NCBI RefSeq assembly: GCF_038502225.1
Contig: NC_091300.1
Location: forward strand, 50,341,912 to 50,405,911
Direction of reading: 5' to 3'
DNA length: 64,000 nucleotides
Source of the DNA: Cherax quadricarinatus
Taxonomy: Eukaryota; Arthropoda; Malacostraca; Decapoda; Parastacidae
Both the position numbers and the translations under genes were made by a program. Shown in pieces: positions 44,340 to 59,743 of this stretch (the stretch's first letter is position 1; every line of letters begins with the position of its first letter). Under the pieces are notes generated by a model, which saw only the letters and a list, made by a program, of their open reading frames with translations, was not told the DNA's origin and made no database searches.

Positions 44340-45095
44340 ACTTTCCTAACTCCCTTAACGTTGCCGCATTTCCATTTCCATTCTTAATTTATGAGGCTAA
44401 TTTGATAAACAAGCCTCTATAGGCTAAAAATACGTTACTTGTTATAAGTATTTAGGCTTAGCTAGAGTCAGACATACAGTAATTTAGTTTAGTATCTACA
44501 GTCACTTTTGACCATTTGACCAGGCTCACATGAGGGCACACCTATCCACGCTTCAGTCGTGAAATACACGTGAGTGAAGAGGCGGGTGTACAGACTACCT
44601 AATTAGCTGACCTATTAACTACGTAGTTAGAAGGCTACTTACCCCACATTAGGCTAGTGCTGTGAAGCTCTCTAACATCTGTTAACACATTGCAATGCGA
44701 ATTAGATCACATTTAACGGCAACAGGCAGCATCTTTGCTCCTACAAAACCTGTGGCAGATCATTGACTCATTACACGTGTCTCAGGTGTCCCTACAGGAT
44801 CAAAATACAAAATAGACCTCCCCCCCCCCTCACACTGCACGATGATAAGTACCCATTAACAGTATCATTAAAGGAGCATTTTTTTTTTTGTATTTTGTGG
44901 GGCTTGACCAGTGTGAAGGGTCTTCCACCAGCCTCCAGTTCACCAGACATGCACCTACAACCGGCGGACACTGCCCTGGTGTTGAAATCGAGGTAAAATA
45001 CAGATTCAGAAATGGGACGGCAAGTTTCTTGGGTTGAATTCCATAAATGACTTGATTTGATCACTAAGTAATCTGTCATACACCTACACATCGTC
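44340..45095. repeat. Dispersed repeat, candidate LTR of second BEL family (copy 2)
   Basis: Pairs with 38080-39010. It carries a T-run and extra bases near 44880, and lacks the duplicated hairpin half seen in copy 1. Confidence 0.55.
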
Positions 45096-45097
45096 CT

Positions 45098-46360
45098 ATT
45101 CTACAAATCACTCTGTTAGATAACTAGTTTCTTCAGGGTTTAATCACTCTGCTAGGGTGTTATGACACTCCTGGATGTGATTACAATATAAATTTTCCCC
45201 CTAACGTGGGATAACATTGCTATGGTGCAATAAATGAGCTTGATAAATGATTCCTCCAGAGTTATCACACTGCTATATAACTGGCTCCAGTAGAATGTGA
45301 TCACTTTGCAAGATAACTGGTTCTCCCACTGTGTGATCACACTGCTAGGAAACTGGTTCACGCACGGGTTACGCACATAGGAGAGAGGAGCTTTCGACAA
45401 CGTTTCGGTCCGACTTGGACCATTTACAACGTCACACTAACAAAAAGGAGAGCAGGAGGGAGTATATGGTCCAAGTCAGACTAAAATGTCTTCGTAAGTT
45501 CCTATCTCCTATGTGCGAGTTATTTGTGTATTGTTCCAGTCACGGTATTGTGTTTTTTTTATTTATGTAACTGGTTCCCCCTTTGTGTGATCACGCTGCT
45601 AGATAACTGGTTTCTTCAGGGTGTAATCACTGTCAGATAACTAGTACCCCCAGGGTGTGATATCTCATTTATATAAGTGGTTAACCAGGATGTAATCAAC
45701 TGGGTAAGATAACAATGCTAAATAATTGGATAACTTAAAGTGCAATCAATATGCTAGATAACTGGTTCTCCCGGGATGTACTGGCTTAGATAAATGATTC
45801 CAAAGAGTTTTAACAACTGGTGTCTCCCTGGTGTGATCAGTCTTCGAGGTAACTGATTAACTACAGTGTAATCCTGGTTACGCCCATGGTGTGATCACAT
45901 TGTAATATAACTAGTTGCCCCAGAGTATGATCACACTACTAGATATTTGGTTAATAAGAATAAGATTAAACTGATAGATAATTGGATAACCCGAGGTGAT
46001 GGTTTACTAAGGGTGTGATAACACTACTAGGTATCTGGTGACAAAAAATAAGAACACTGCTAGATAAATGGAAACCAGTGGGTATAATCTCACTTATAGA
46101 TAACTGTTCTCCAGGGTTTGATTACACTTCTATGACAACGGGATAACCCAGAGTGTGATCACATTGTTACTGGATAGCCGGATAACTCGGTGTCATCACA
46201 CTGCTAGATAACGGGCTTCTCTATTTGTGATTACTCAACTAGATGGCAGGTTCCCGAACGTGTCATGTCTTTACAAAGCAACTTTTTAAACATCAGTTCG
46301 ATCTTTCTGTTAGATAATAGGTTCTTCAGGGTGTGATCACTACACTAGATAACATGTTCC
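45098..46360. repeat. Degenerate ~36-bp satellite containing TGATCA
   Basis: Loose tandem repeats of a unit like AGATAACTGGTTCCCCCAGG followed by GTGTGATCACACTGCT. About 30 recognisable units with large length variation and insertions, including an inverted repeat at 45360-45530. Most units keep TGATCA and ATAACTGG. Single units also occur near 38010 and 43040. Confidence 0.75.
45360..45530. repeat. Inverted repeat within the satellite
   Basis: GCACATAGGAGAGAGGAGCT with TTTCGACAACG and GGTCCGACTTGGACCA pair with TATGGTCCAAGTCAGACT and CTATCTCCTATGTGCGAG. A single arm of the same family is at 8370-8450. Confidence 0.7.
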
Positions 46361-46439
46361 CCCAATGAGTGGTCGCTAAATAAATTAACAGTTCAAGGGA
46401 ACTTTAACATCCATCACCTACCCGTTGAGAGTGCAACAC

Positions 46440-46745
46440 TGTAATGCCAAATTCAAAAGCTTAAATCCTTTCATAAATGCTATGTTCACACTCCAACAGC
46501 AGGTCAAATAATATTTTCTTTGGTCTCCGATCAAGCCGATTTAACATGTTCACACACGCACCAAATGGAGGTTCTAGCCCCAACCACTTTAAACCTCCTT
46601 TACTCCATCCCTTCTGTCGTTTATTCGATGGCTCCTATTCCTTTTAGACATCCTATTCTGCTCTATCGATTCTAAACGACCAAACTATCGCAACAGCCCT
46701 GCCTCCACTTTTTGCATAATACACGTCTTAATTGATTCATTTAGA
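46440..46745 (-). mobile_element. Old RTE fragment R5 (3' UTR and RT C-terminus)
   Basis: Strongly diverged minus-strand match to RTE copies: CCTTTCATAAATGCTATGTT, CACACTCCAACAGCAGGTCA and AAACCTCCTTTACTCCATCC parallel 39648-39790. No open frame remains. Confidence 0.6.
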
Positions 46746-47100
46746 AACCCTAAACCTGTGGAGAACATAGAACATCCGAAAATGGAAGGTAATCAGGATT
46801 GCAGCAAGGAACTGCTGTAATTCCTTGGACCACAATCCCTTCCTCAACATCAAGGAATGCTTCATCCCTTACTAGTGAAGGGAGTGCACACACAAACAAG
46901 ATATCAAGCTAAGACAACATTCCCAGGACACTTCTATATGCTGATATAATTTTTTACGTCACATGAGCAGTGCTGTATGACCCTTATGGGTTTAGCGCTT
47001 GGTTGCGATTATAATAATAATATCTGAGTCATATGGAAAAAAAATCCGTTACTTCATATGATGCTAGCTTAATTTTTGATGTGGTGGACCTGTAAACCTG
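46746..47100. other. Stretch without a recognised gene
   Basis: No coding frame or repeat was recognised beyond a weak CCTTATGGGTTTAGCGCTTG motif near 46981. Confidence 0.4.
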
Positions 47101-47107
47101 CGGGAAG

Positions 47108-47395
47108 CCTCAGTTACAAGACTCTCAGTTACAAGACTCTCAGTTACAAGACTCTCAGTTACAAGACTCTCAGTTACAAGACTCTCAGTTACAAGACTCT
47201 CAGTTACAAGACTCTCAGTTACAAGACTCTCAGTTACAAGACTCTCACTTACAAGACTCTCACTTACAAGACTCTCACTTACAAGACTCTCACTTACAAG
47301 ACTCACTTACAAGACTCTCAGTTACAAGACTCTCACTTACAAGACTCTCACTTACAAGACTCTCACTTACAAGACTCTCACTTACAAGACTCCAC
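47108..47395. repeat. 15-bp minisatellite (CTCAGTTACAAGACT)
   Basis: About 19 copies. The first nine read CAGTTACAAGACT, the next four CACTTACAAGACT, then one unit loses three bases, one CAGTTA unit returns, and the last four are again CACTTA. Both strands stay open as five-residue repeats (SYKTL, ESLVT); this follows from the unit length. Confidence 0.95.
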
Positions 47396-47399
47396 TGGA

Positions 47400-48953
<1,554 letters not shown>

Positions 48954-48954
48954 G

Positions 48955-49171
48955 ATGCACGACGTGTCGTCGCACTTCAGGTGTTGCTTTGTTGTGGGAT
49001 GGGGTGGTGAGGTGTGGTCTCGACCCTTTATATGCCTTCCTTTGATATATTGTCTTTATAGTTCCTTGATAATGTGAGAAGTCACGAACGCGCTTGAAAT
49101 TTCACTATCCTTTTACAGTGGTTGTTTTGCACATTTTGATATCACCTGTTTACTATGATCTTATTAGAGTT
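48955..49171 (+). mobile_element. Penelope-like 3' tail
   Basis: Shares CGACCCTTTATATGCCTTCC, GTTCCTTGATAATGTGAGAA and GTGGTTGTTTTGCACATT with the end of the element at 28750-30453 and with 57020-57118. No coding sequence. A TA tract follows. Confidence 0.65.
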
Positions 49172-49434
<263 letters not shown>

Positions 49435-49444
49435 ATGTATATAT

Positions 49445-49901
49445 ATAACCACGAACGAGTGGTGTTGATCAATAACAACACTGCACTAGCCAAGGACTCG
49501 AACCCATGCTGCTTTGGCCTGCCTCATGGTGGGCGAAAATGCTTGACGCCCTAATCCACTGGACCATACGATCCTTAAGAGTAGCGCATCCAGCAGAATT
49601 GAATGTTGTACTCGCTACCCAAGGACACACGATGGTGTGGATGACTCTAGGCTAATTTGGTGTATTAGTACACCTAACAGGGACTAGAATGGAATTAGCC
49701 TAGAGTCATCCACACCATCGTGTGTCCTTGAGTAGCGAGTACAACACTCAGTTCCGCTGGAAGCGATACTCTTAAGGATCGTATGGTCCAGTGGATTAGG
49801 GCGTCATGCGTTTTCGCCCAACACGAGGCAGGCCAAAGCAGCATGGGTTCGAGTCCTTGGCTAGTGCAGTGTTGTTATTGATCAATACCACTCGTTCGTG
49901 G
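49445..49901. mobile_element. tRNA-headed palindrome, ~95% matched arms of ~210 bp
   Basis: Arms 49449-49661 and 49690-49900 are inverted copies with about ten mismatches. Each arm has an A-box-like TGGTCCAGTGGATTAGG (right arm 49784-49800) and a perfect B box GGTTCGAGTCC (49846-49856), then a shared tail GATCAATACCACTCGTTCG that ends in TA repeat. The two tRNA heads point away from each other, 5' ends inward. No protein is encoded. Confidence 0.85.

Positions 49902-49938
<37 letters not shown>
49902..49938. repeat. (TA)n tract
   Basis: TA repeat shared by the right end of the palindrome and the start of a minus-strand RTE tail. Confidence 0.9.
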
Positions 49939-49942
<4 letters not shown>

Positions 49943-50108
49943 CATATTTTTTTTTTCAACAAGTCGGCCGTCTCCCACCGAGGCAGGGTAACTCAAAAAA
50001 GAAAAGAAAATCCCCAATAAGAAAATACTTTCATCATCATTCAACACTTTCACCTCACTCACACATAATCACTGCTTTCGCAGAGGTGCTCAGAATACAA
50101 CAGTTTAG
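49939..50108 (-). mobile_element. RTE 3' tail fragment R7
   Basis: Reverse complement of the R6 tail (CAACAAGTCGGCCGTCTCCC, ACCGAGGCAGGGTAACTC, CTTTCATCATCATTCAACAC). R6 and R7 flank the palindrome symmetrically, so the inverted arrangement extends over about 49274-50108. Confidence 0.8.
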
Positions 50109-50111
50109 AAG

Positions 50112-50345
50112 CATATACATTTACCAAACTGCAGCAGACCAGGACTCGACCCTACGAACCTTGTACCACTTCCAGAGACAGCACAATGTACGCATCACCT
50201 TACCTCTGCGCCGCCACCGATCCTACGATCGATGAGGATCAGTAGCGCAGAGGTAAGACGTACATTGTGCTGTCTCTGGAGGTGATACAAGGTTCGTAGG
50301 GTTGAGTCCTGGCTTGCCGCAGTTTGGTAAATGATTTAAAATCAC
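50112..50345. mobile_element. tRNA-headed palindrome, second family
   Basis: Arms 50119-50213 and 50230-50336 pair closely. The right arm has TAGCGCAGAGGTAAG (A-box-like, 50243-50257) and GGTTGAGTCC (B-box-like, 50300-50309), then AATCACTTGTTTCGTGATTT before a TA tract. Single arms of the same family are at 57128-57265 and 61505-61612. Confidence 0.75.
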
Positions 50346-50355
50346 TTGTTTCGTG

Positions 50356-52370
<2,015 letters not shown>

Positions 52371-52494
52371 AACAACATACAAGTGTACACCTGGTATAAC
52401 TGTGCAGCCTTACCCATCTTTCTAAGCCTATTTCCAGCCTCACCCATCCTTCTTCATTTCCCATCTTACCAAAGCTCTGGTCATAAATCAACTC

Positions 52495-52640
52495 AACTAT
52501 GCTTTTGGGAGATTTTAAAGAGAACTTTGGGAGGGTGTGTAAACGAAGAAAGTTGAGAGTGAACATACATAAGAGTAAAGTGGTGAGGATATAAAACGAA
52601 TTAGATAAAAAAAATTTGATATATCAATGGAGGGAATGAC
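52495..52640 (+). mobile_element. RTE fragment R9, inverted relative to R8
   Basis: Plus-strand piece from just after the FADD box: GGAGATTTTAAAGAGAACTT, GTGTGTAAACGAAGAAAGTTG and CATAAGAGTAAAGTGGTGAG. It corresponds to the region at about 51420-51470 of R8 but in the opposite direction. Confidence 0.65.
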
Positions 52641-53104
52641 ACATATGTATTTACCACTTGTATTACTTCTCGAGAGAAATGTACCTTAATAACTCTAAAA
52701 ATGTTATCCTGGGTTAATATACCATTTGAGATCAAACCAGTGTATTACCATTGGCTGAATATGTTTAACACCTGTACGAATATTCTTACCTCATACTTTA
52801 ATCTTGCAATGACACGTACGTTTTTACCAACTCAATTATCCTAGGTTAATATACTAATCATGAAAAACAAATGAAAAAACTCGATCCAAGAAGATGGAAT
52901 AGGGATGGAAGTGGAGGTGAGGGGAGATGGGATTACTTCATTTAATTACATATGAATGGTAAAACTTGATCCGAGGAATTGGTAACACTTCCGGAAAAAT
53001 AAATGGAAAAAAGATGGCAACACTCCTGGAAAATCTGACAACCCCCAATGGAATATGCCCCTAACGGGTAGGGGCGGGGTTAGGGGGCTCTGTCCCCTGA
53101 CCCC
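52641..53104. other. Stretch without a recognised gene
   Basis: AT-rich with two related phrases about 150 bases apart (CCTGGGTTAATATACC and CCTAGGTTAATATACT). It ends in a GC-rich segment with GGTTAGGGGGCTCTGTCCCC. No motif recognised. Confidence 0.4.
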
Positions 53105-54250
53105 ATGTTGATAGAAAATTCGTATTTACAATTTATAGGAAGTCCACCAGTGTGTCGTCATACATTCACTACTATTCCGATCATGAAACCAGGGTAAAAA
53201 GGAATGTGTTCCTCACAATGTTCCTGAGAGCATTGCGCATCTGCAGTCCAGAGTACTTAGAGGACGAGATCAGCAAGATATTCGACACAGCCACAAAACT
53301 TAGATATCCTAGGGATTTTGTCGAGAAGGCACTAATATCAGCAAGAAAGATTTTCTACTGGACTGAACCTAAGGAAGTGATGCCAGGAAAAATGCACTAG
53401 TTTTATCATACAATGACAATCTGGTTTGCCTACGTGAGGCATTAAAAACGATCAATATAAACCTTGCTTTCAAAAACACTGGGACAGTGAAACAAAGGCT
53501 TTTTAAAAACACATCCTCCAACAAAGTTGGTGGGGTTTACAAAGTCCCAGGTACCCAGTGTCCTGTCTCATATATAGGTCAAACAGGTAAAATTCTGCAA
53601 ACCAGAATAGCCCAACATAAATACTCAGTCAGGACAGGGCAGGAATCGAACGCTATCTTTAACCTCGTTAGCTCCTGTAATCACCCACCGGGATAGGATG
53701 CTGCACAAATTATTACAGTTCTGTCATAGAAAGAAACATAATTGAATCTTCTCTCTTGAAAGATGACAGGAATACCGTATATAACTCAAATTATGGGTTA
53801 TACAAGCTCGGTAGCCATTTAGTAGAGTATTTTACACAACCTTAAAAAACAGTGCTATACAAAATCACAGGATTGCTCGTTATGCCAGGTGGTCTCATGA
53901 TGGATTGGTGACGCTCGACCAGTTATCTATGCACCAAAACACCATGCTACGCCAGTTGGTGAATGGTTATATAATGCGTTTAGCTGTGATTGTACAATAC
54001 GTTGACAAATACACAAGATTATCTGATAACATAGGTAGTGGAGTTAAAGGATATTAGATATAGAAATCTGGATCACAGAAATATTATAGGAACGGGATTG
54101 AAGATTCCCAAGCAATGCAAATTAATCGATACTGAGAATAAAAGTATTTGGGAAAAATATAGAGATACTTCTCAGTACTCCAGAGAACATTCGAGTACCC
54201 CAGAACAGGACATTACAACGGACAAAGAGCACATTCATTTCCCTTCTTTT
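53105..54250 (+). pseudogene. Penelope-like element C-terminal part with GIY-YIG
   Basis: Frame 53152-53400 encodes the connector between RT and endonuclease (SSYIHYYSDHETRVKRNVFL, LRALRICSPEYLEDEI). Frame 53487-53696 encodes GGVYKVPG and SYIGQTGKILQTRIAQHK, the GIY-YIG nuclease, with NAIFNLVSSCNHP following. The two are out of frame. RT itself is missing. Sequence to about 54250 includes a further C-terminal piece. It resembles 61622-62580. Confidence 0.8.
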
Positions 54251-54685
54251 TTTTTAATTAAAAAGGTTACAAGGAATAATAGCAATCCATATATATAATA
54301 TCCACTGATAAACGTATTTTCGCAAATCACATGACTTGTTCTAAACGGTTAGAAAAAGCTTGGGGCAGATTATGATATATTCTAATTTCATAATACTTGA
54401 ATTCCCAAAACCCTCTCATCCCATATGGATGGAGGGGGATGGGGATTATGGTAGTGCTGGGTGTGACACCGAAAATTGGCCCACATTCTGAGAGAGCCAG
54501 CAGCAGGTGACAGACCCGCACTGTGTTATTCCGAGAAAACGTCTCATTCCTCCAGTTGCATTCTTGCAACATTGCATAGCTCCTGATGACGCACTGAGAA
54601 GTGTGAAAGTATTTGACCTAAAGATTTCCACCCTCGTGGATTGTCTTGCATAGTTAAGATCGCCTGCCTGCGAATGTTTACAATA
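54251..54685. other. Probable Penelope-like 3' region, no gene
   Basis: GCTCCTGATGACGCACTGAG followed by AAGTGTGAAAGTATTTGACC near 54580 looks like a dispersed tail sequence that precedes the TA tract. No coding frame with known motifs. Confidence 0.45.

Positions 54686-55284
<599 letters not shown>

Positions 55285-55335
<51 letters not shown>
55285..55335. repeat. (TA)n tract
   Basis: TA repeat on the right of the palindrome, adjoining the repeat at 55345-55475. Confidence 0.92.
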
Positions 55336-55338
<3 letters not shown>

Positions 55339-55344
55339 TTATAA

Positions 55345-55470
55345 TATAGGGGGTGGTAGGAGAAAACAATTTTCAAACAGCCTCATGGAGAACCTTGAGT
55401 TTTCCTTAAAGCAAGTTCATTGTTTTCTCTGAGGATGAGGGTCCCCAGGACAGTTCCAGAGGTGGTAATT

Positions 55471-55475
<5 letters not shown>
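55345..55475. repeat. 130-bp dispersed repeat with TA tail (copy 1)
   Basis: Matches 56709-56838 in the same orientation: AGGGGGTGGTAGGAGAA, CCTTGAGTTTTCC, TTTTCTCTGAGGATGAGGGT. Both copies end at GAGGTGGTA followed by TA repeats. Confidence 0.8.

Positions 55476-55550
<75 letters not shown>
55476..55550. repeat. (TA)n tract
   Basis: TA repeat with one AAATA interruption, between the 130-bp repeat and another tRNA-headed palindrome. Confidence 0.93.
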
Positions 55551-55551
<1 letters not shown>

Positions 55552-55552
55552 C

Positions 55553-55905
55553 CATAAACCATACCCCGGCCGGGATTGAACCCGCGGTCAGAGAGTCTCA
55601 AAACTCCAGACAGTCGCGTTAGCCACTGGACCAGCTAGCCACAATAAGATTCGTCCAACTAGGTACATTTCTACACCATAGGAAGGTTAGCACAGGCACC
55701 TCTGTGACCACAAATGCAAGTTTATACAGACGAATCTCCAGCTAGCGTGGCCGTGACGAACTCTAGCTAACCTTCCTATGGTGTAGAAATGTACATAGTT
55801 GGACGAATCTTATTGTGGCTAGCTGGTCTAGTGGCTAACGCGACGGTCTGGAGTTTTGAGACTCTCTGACCGCGGGTTCAATCCCGGCCGGGGTATGGTT
55901 TGTTT
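55553..55905. mobile_element. tRNA-headed palindrome, ~97% matched 141-bp arms
   Basis: Arms of about 141 bp (from 55556 and to 55905) differ at about four positions. The right arm carries TGGTCTAGTGGCTAA (55824-55838) and GGTTCAATCC (55875-55884) with a stem-like CGGTCTGGAGTTTTGAGACT between, close to a whole tRNA. The spacer is about 65 bp. This tRNA head differs from those at 49445, 50112 and 54805. Confidence 0.85.
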
Positions 55906-55932
55906 GCAATCGTGTCATTACGATTTCGTGAG

Positions 55933-55935
<3 letters not shown>

Positions 55936-56008
<73 letters not shown>
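55936..56008. repeat. (TA)n tract
   Basis: About 73 bases of TA shortly after the palindrome and directly before a retroelement C-terminal fragment. Confidence 0.95.
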
Positions 56009-56012
<4 letters not shown>

Positions 56013-56640
56013 CTTGCTCCAACTCACACAGAATATACGTGTATTTGCGGCGAAGCGCAAGCCGACCAGCACGGTCTACATGGTCTTAACTGTTCCAAAA
56101 CCAAGGGCTGGCATGCAAGACACAATGAGGTCAACGACATCATTAAGAGAACCCTTGCTACAGCTGGATGCCCAGCCGAGAGGGAGCCCCGATCACTAGC
56201 AGCCAACAATACCCACAACCCAGCAAACGCCCCGACGGGATCACCATCTATCCTTGGAAGAATGACAAGCTCTTAGCATGGGACTATACCTGTGTGTCCA
56301 CACTGGCTCACACCTATATCCATCAGTGTTGGGCGACAGGGAGGAGCTGCTGACCACAGGGAGGAGTACAAGATCAGCAAGTACAGGAACATAAGCTAAC
56401 AGTATCAATTTGTCCCAGTGGGATCAGAGACCTTGGGATCATGGGGAAAAAATGCCACACATTTCCTTAAAGAATTGGGTTCCAGTTTCATCGACACCAC
56501 CAGGGACCCAAGGGCAGCCACTTTCATGTACCAGCGCCTCAGCGTGGCCATCAAAAGGGTAAATGCTTGCTGCATACTTGGCTTGCGTCCGGCCTCGGAG
56601 GAGCTGGAGGAAATTCATGATCTTTGATACATTGTGCCAT
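56009..56640 (+). pseudogene. Retroelement C-terminal domain resembling a restriction-like endonuclease
   Basis: Across frames 56007-56276, 56168-56353 and 56418-56627 the sequence reads CICGEAQADQHGLHGLNC (CCHC-like), ARHNEVNDIIKRTLATAG, RPDGITIYPWKNDKLLAWDY, TCVSTLAHTYI, GSWGKNATHFLKELGSSF, and YQRLSVAIKRVNACCILGL. A zinc-binding CCHC, RHN and a PDG...WD pair are reminiscent of the C-terminal nuclease of R2-like elements. The match to a named family is uncertain. RT is absent and two frameshifts are present. Confidence 0.5.
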
Positions 56641-56708
56641 TGTATTCATGTTTATGTTTTTCTGTAAATGTATTATGTTTATTAATAAATGTTCACATAG
56701 AATATCAA

Positions 56709-57118
<410 letters not shown>

Positions 57119-57127
57119 ATATGTATA

Positions 57128-57265
57128 TAGAAATGAAATCACGAAACAAGTGATTTTAAATCATTTACCAAAGTGCAGCAGGCCACGACTTGACCCTACG
57201 AACCTTGTACCTCTTCCAGAGAGAGCACAATATACGCATCACCTATTACCTCTGAGCCAGCGATC
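57128..57265 (-). mobile_element. Single arm of tRNA-headed repeat (second family)
   Basis: AAATCACGAAACAAGTGATT, CCTACGAACCTTGTACC and GAGCACAATATACGCATCAC match the left arm of 50112-50345. The inverted partner is missing. Confidence 0.75.
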
Positions 57266-57416
57266 CTACAAGAATCACCATGTAACTGAGCTACATGTTT
57301 TTCTTGTGATCCGAGGACACTCGTGGCAGTGGTATCTCAGTACGCTGAGGTCAGTGGTCACGTGTGGTCATACCTGCCTAAGCTCTGGGAGTTAGCGTGG
57401 GCTATTACCAAGCACC

Positions 57417-58220
57417 ATGGCTTGTTGTAGTGTTTTAGAATCTCAGGTTCAAGTGTTGCAGAAGGAGATTCTACTTCTTCAGGAGGAAAATAGTAGGCTG
57501 AAGCTTCGCATAGATGAGTTTGGGAGTGAGTGTGAGAAGGATTTAGTTGGTAAGGAGGAAATGGTCACCAGCAGTGATGGTGGCAGCCGCTTTAAGTGGG
57601 AAGTGGTTCACAGTTCAGGAAGAAGGAAGATGAGGAGAGTTCATAGAGAAGATGTGAAGGTAGGAAATCCATTCTCTGTTCTCCAAGACGAGTGTACTTC
57701 AGTGGTTAGTGAAGTTGAAGGAACAACTGATTCCCCTGCTACTCAAGGTAAGAATATTTTAATAATAGGCGATTCTCAGGTAAGATATATGGACTGTGCA
57801 TTTTGTAACAGAGACAGAAAGGTCAGACAGAGAGTGTGCTTTCCTGGAGCTGGTGTTGGTGACATAGTCAGCAGGTTGGATAATATTATGGCAGGTAATG
57901 GGAACAAGCCCATTATCTGTCTTAGTGCTGTGGGTAATGACACTGGGAAGGGCAGGAGAGAGGAGCTGCTGGATAAGTACAGGTCAGCCACAGAAGTAGT
58001 TAGGTCAAAGGGAGGGATCCGAGTCATATGTAGCATCTTGCCTAGAAAGGGAGTGGGCAATGAATGGATGTCTACGGCAACTGGTATAAATTGCTGGCTA
58101 GACAGGTACTGCAAGGAATTTGCATTCCCATTCATTGATAAATGGGACCTATTCTTTGGCAAACGTTATATGTATGCAAGGGATGGGATTCATCTCTCTG
58201 GGGATGGAGTGGTTGCATAA
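57417..58220 (+). pseudogene. CR1-B ORF1: coiled coil plus SGNH esterase
   Basis: Starts at CACCATGG, a strong Kozak context. Residues about 5-40 are a leucine-rich coiled coil (LESQVQVLQKEILLLQEENS). Residues about 115-265 form an SGNH-hydrolase-like domain: LIIGDSQVRYMD (Ser block), PGAGVGDI (Gly block), SAVGNDTG (Asn block) and DGIHLSGDG (Asp/His block). Esterase-bearing ORF1 proteins occur in CR1 elements and are thought to help the ribonucleoprotein reach its target. The frame stops at 58218-58220, but sequence beyond reads ANSIERVIDDLSRYLN and then a second stop, so the TAA is probably a mutation removing the last ~17 residues. Confidence 0.82.
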
Positions 58221-58267
58221 GCCAATTCGATTGAAAGGGTAATTGATGACTTGTCTAGGTATTTAAA

Positions 58268-59743
58268 TTGATAGATTACAGAGGTATGGGTGTTTGTGGG
58301 AAACAATCAGGCTGCAGCATTAGGGTTAAAAACAACAGTTATAACCGGGATACCTCAGGGTTATGTTTGAAAGACAATATTCAAAATAAAGTTGCTAGTA
58401 ATGGCAAATCAATTGATCAACAAACCAAGAGAGATAGTAGAGGGCAACGAGTGACTAGCTCCCTTAAGGTTTACTATACAAATAGTAGGAGTCTAAGAAA
58501 CAAGATAGATGAGCTAAGATTACTTGCAAGTGTAGGTAATATAGATATTATTGCTATAACAGAGACCTGGTTCAACCTGAAAGATAGAGAAATGCCTTCT
58601 GAATGCAACATACAGGGTTATAAACTATTCCACACTGATAGGGTCAACAGGAAGGGTGGTGGGGTGGCGATATAAGTCAGAGAAAATTTAAATTGTTGTC
58701 TTAGATATGATATAAGATTAGAAATATCGAACACAAAATCTGTTTGGCTACAGTTTCTCGAGGGACGTGACAAATTAATTTTGGGTGTGATTTATAGGCC
58801 CCCAAACCTTGATAGGGAGTGCAGTAAGCTGTTATGAGACGAAATTCATAAGGCATCTAGACATGAAAATGTTGTTATAATGGGAGATTTTAACTTTAGA
58901 CAAATTGATTGGAATAATATTACAGGAAATCTTGAGTCTAGTGACTCTCTTGATACGGTTCAGGATTGCATTTTAGAACAGGTTGTGACAGAACCAACTA
59001 GAGGAAACAATCTGCTTGACTTGGTTCTTGCCAACAAAGATTAACTAATTAGTAATCTTGAGGTTAATGATGCGCTTGGGGAAAGTGATCACAAATCACT
59101 TAGTTTCAATATATCATGGAATTACCAAGATAACTACAATCAAATCTCTGTCCCAGATTTTCGCTTGGCCAACTTCATGGGACTGAAAAATTACCTGGGT
59201 GGGCTAAATTGGGATGCCCTGACTATGGGTCAGGTAGGTGATCTTGCTTGCCAGAATGACGTTTTTCAGAGCATAGTTCTAGCTGCCCAGACAACTTTTG
59301 TTCCGAGTAGGGAAATTAGATCTAACAAAAACGATCCCAAATAGATGAACAATAGATTAAAACTTCTCATTGGTCAAAAGAGAGGCATATAACTATAGGC
59401 GTATCGAAAGAGGGGATGGTCAGTTAAGAAATCAATATTCAATTAAAGAGAGAAATAAAGAAAGAAATAAGAAAAGCAAAAAGGGATTATGAGACTAAGG
59501 TCGCAAGGGATTCAAAGACTAACCCAAAGGGTTCTTTCGGGTATACAGAAGTAAGATTAGGGACAAGATTGGCCCACTTAAGAGTAACTCTGGTCAGATC
59601 ACTAACAGTGATAAGGATTTGTGTGATATTCTAAATACCTACTTCCTCTCAGTTTTCACCCAGGAAAATACTAGCGATATTCCTGAAATAAAGATTATGT
59701 AGAACAGGATGATTTACTATGCACGATTGCAGTAACTAGTGAC
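58268..59743 (+). pseudogene. CR1-B ORF2 endonuclease and linker, many stops
   Basis: LKVYYTNSRSLRNKIDELR and IIAITETWF (catalytic Glu) are in the open frame 58268-58675. After a TAA the domain goes on with LGVIYRPPN, VVIMGDFNF (about 58875), LLDLVLANKD and GESDHKSLSF (SDH, about 59080), in a frame with several stops. Around 59370-59690 the frame is broken repeatedly. This is an AP-like nuclease that no longer works. Confidence 0.8.
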
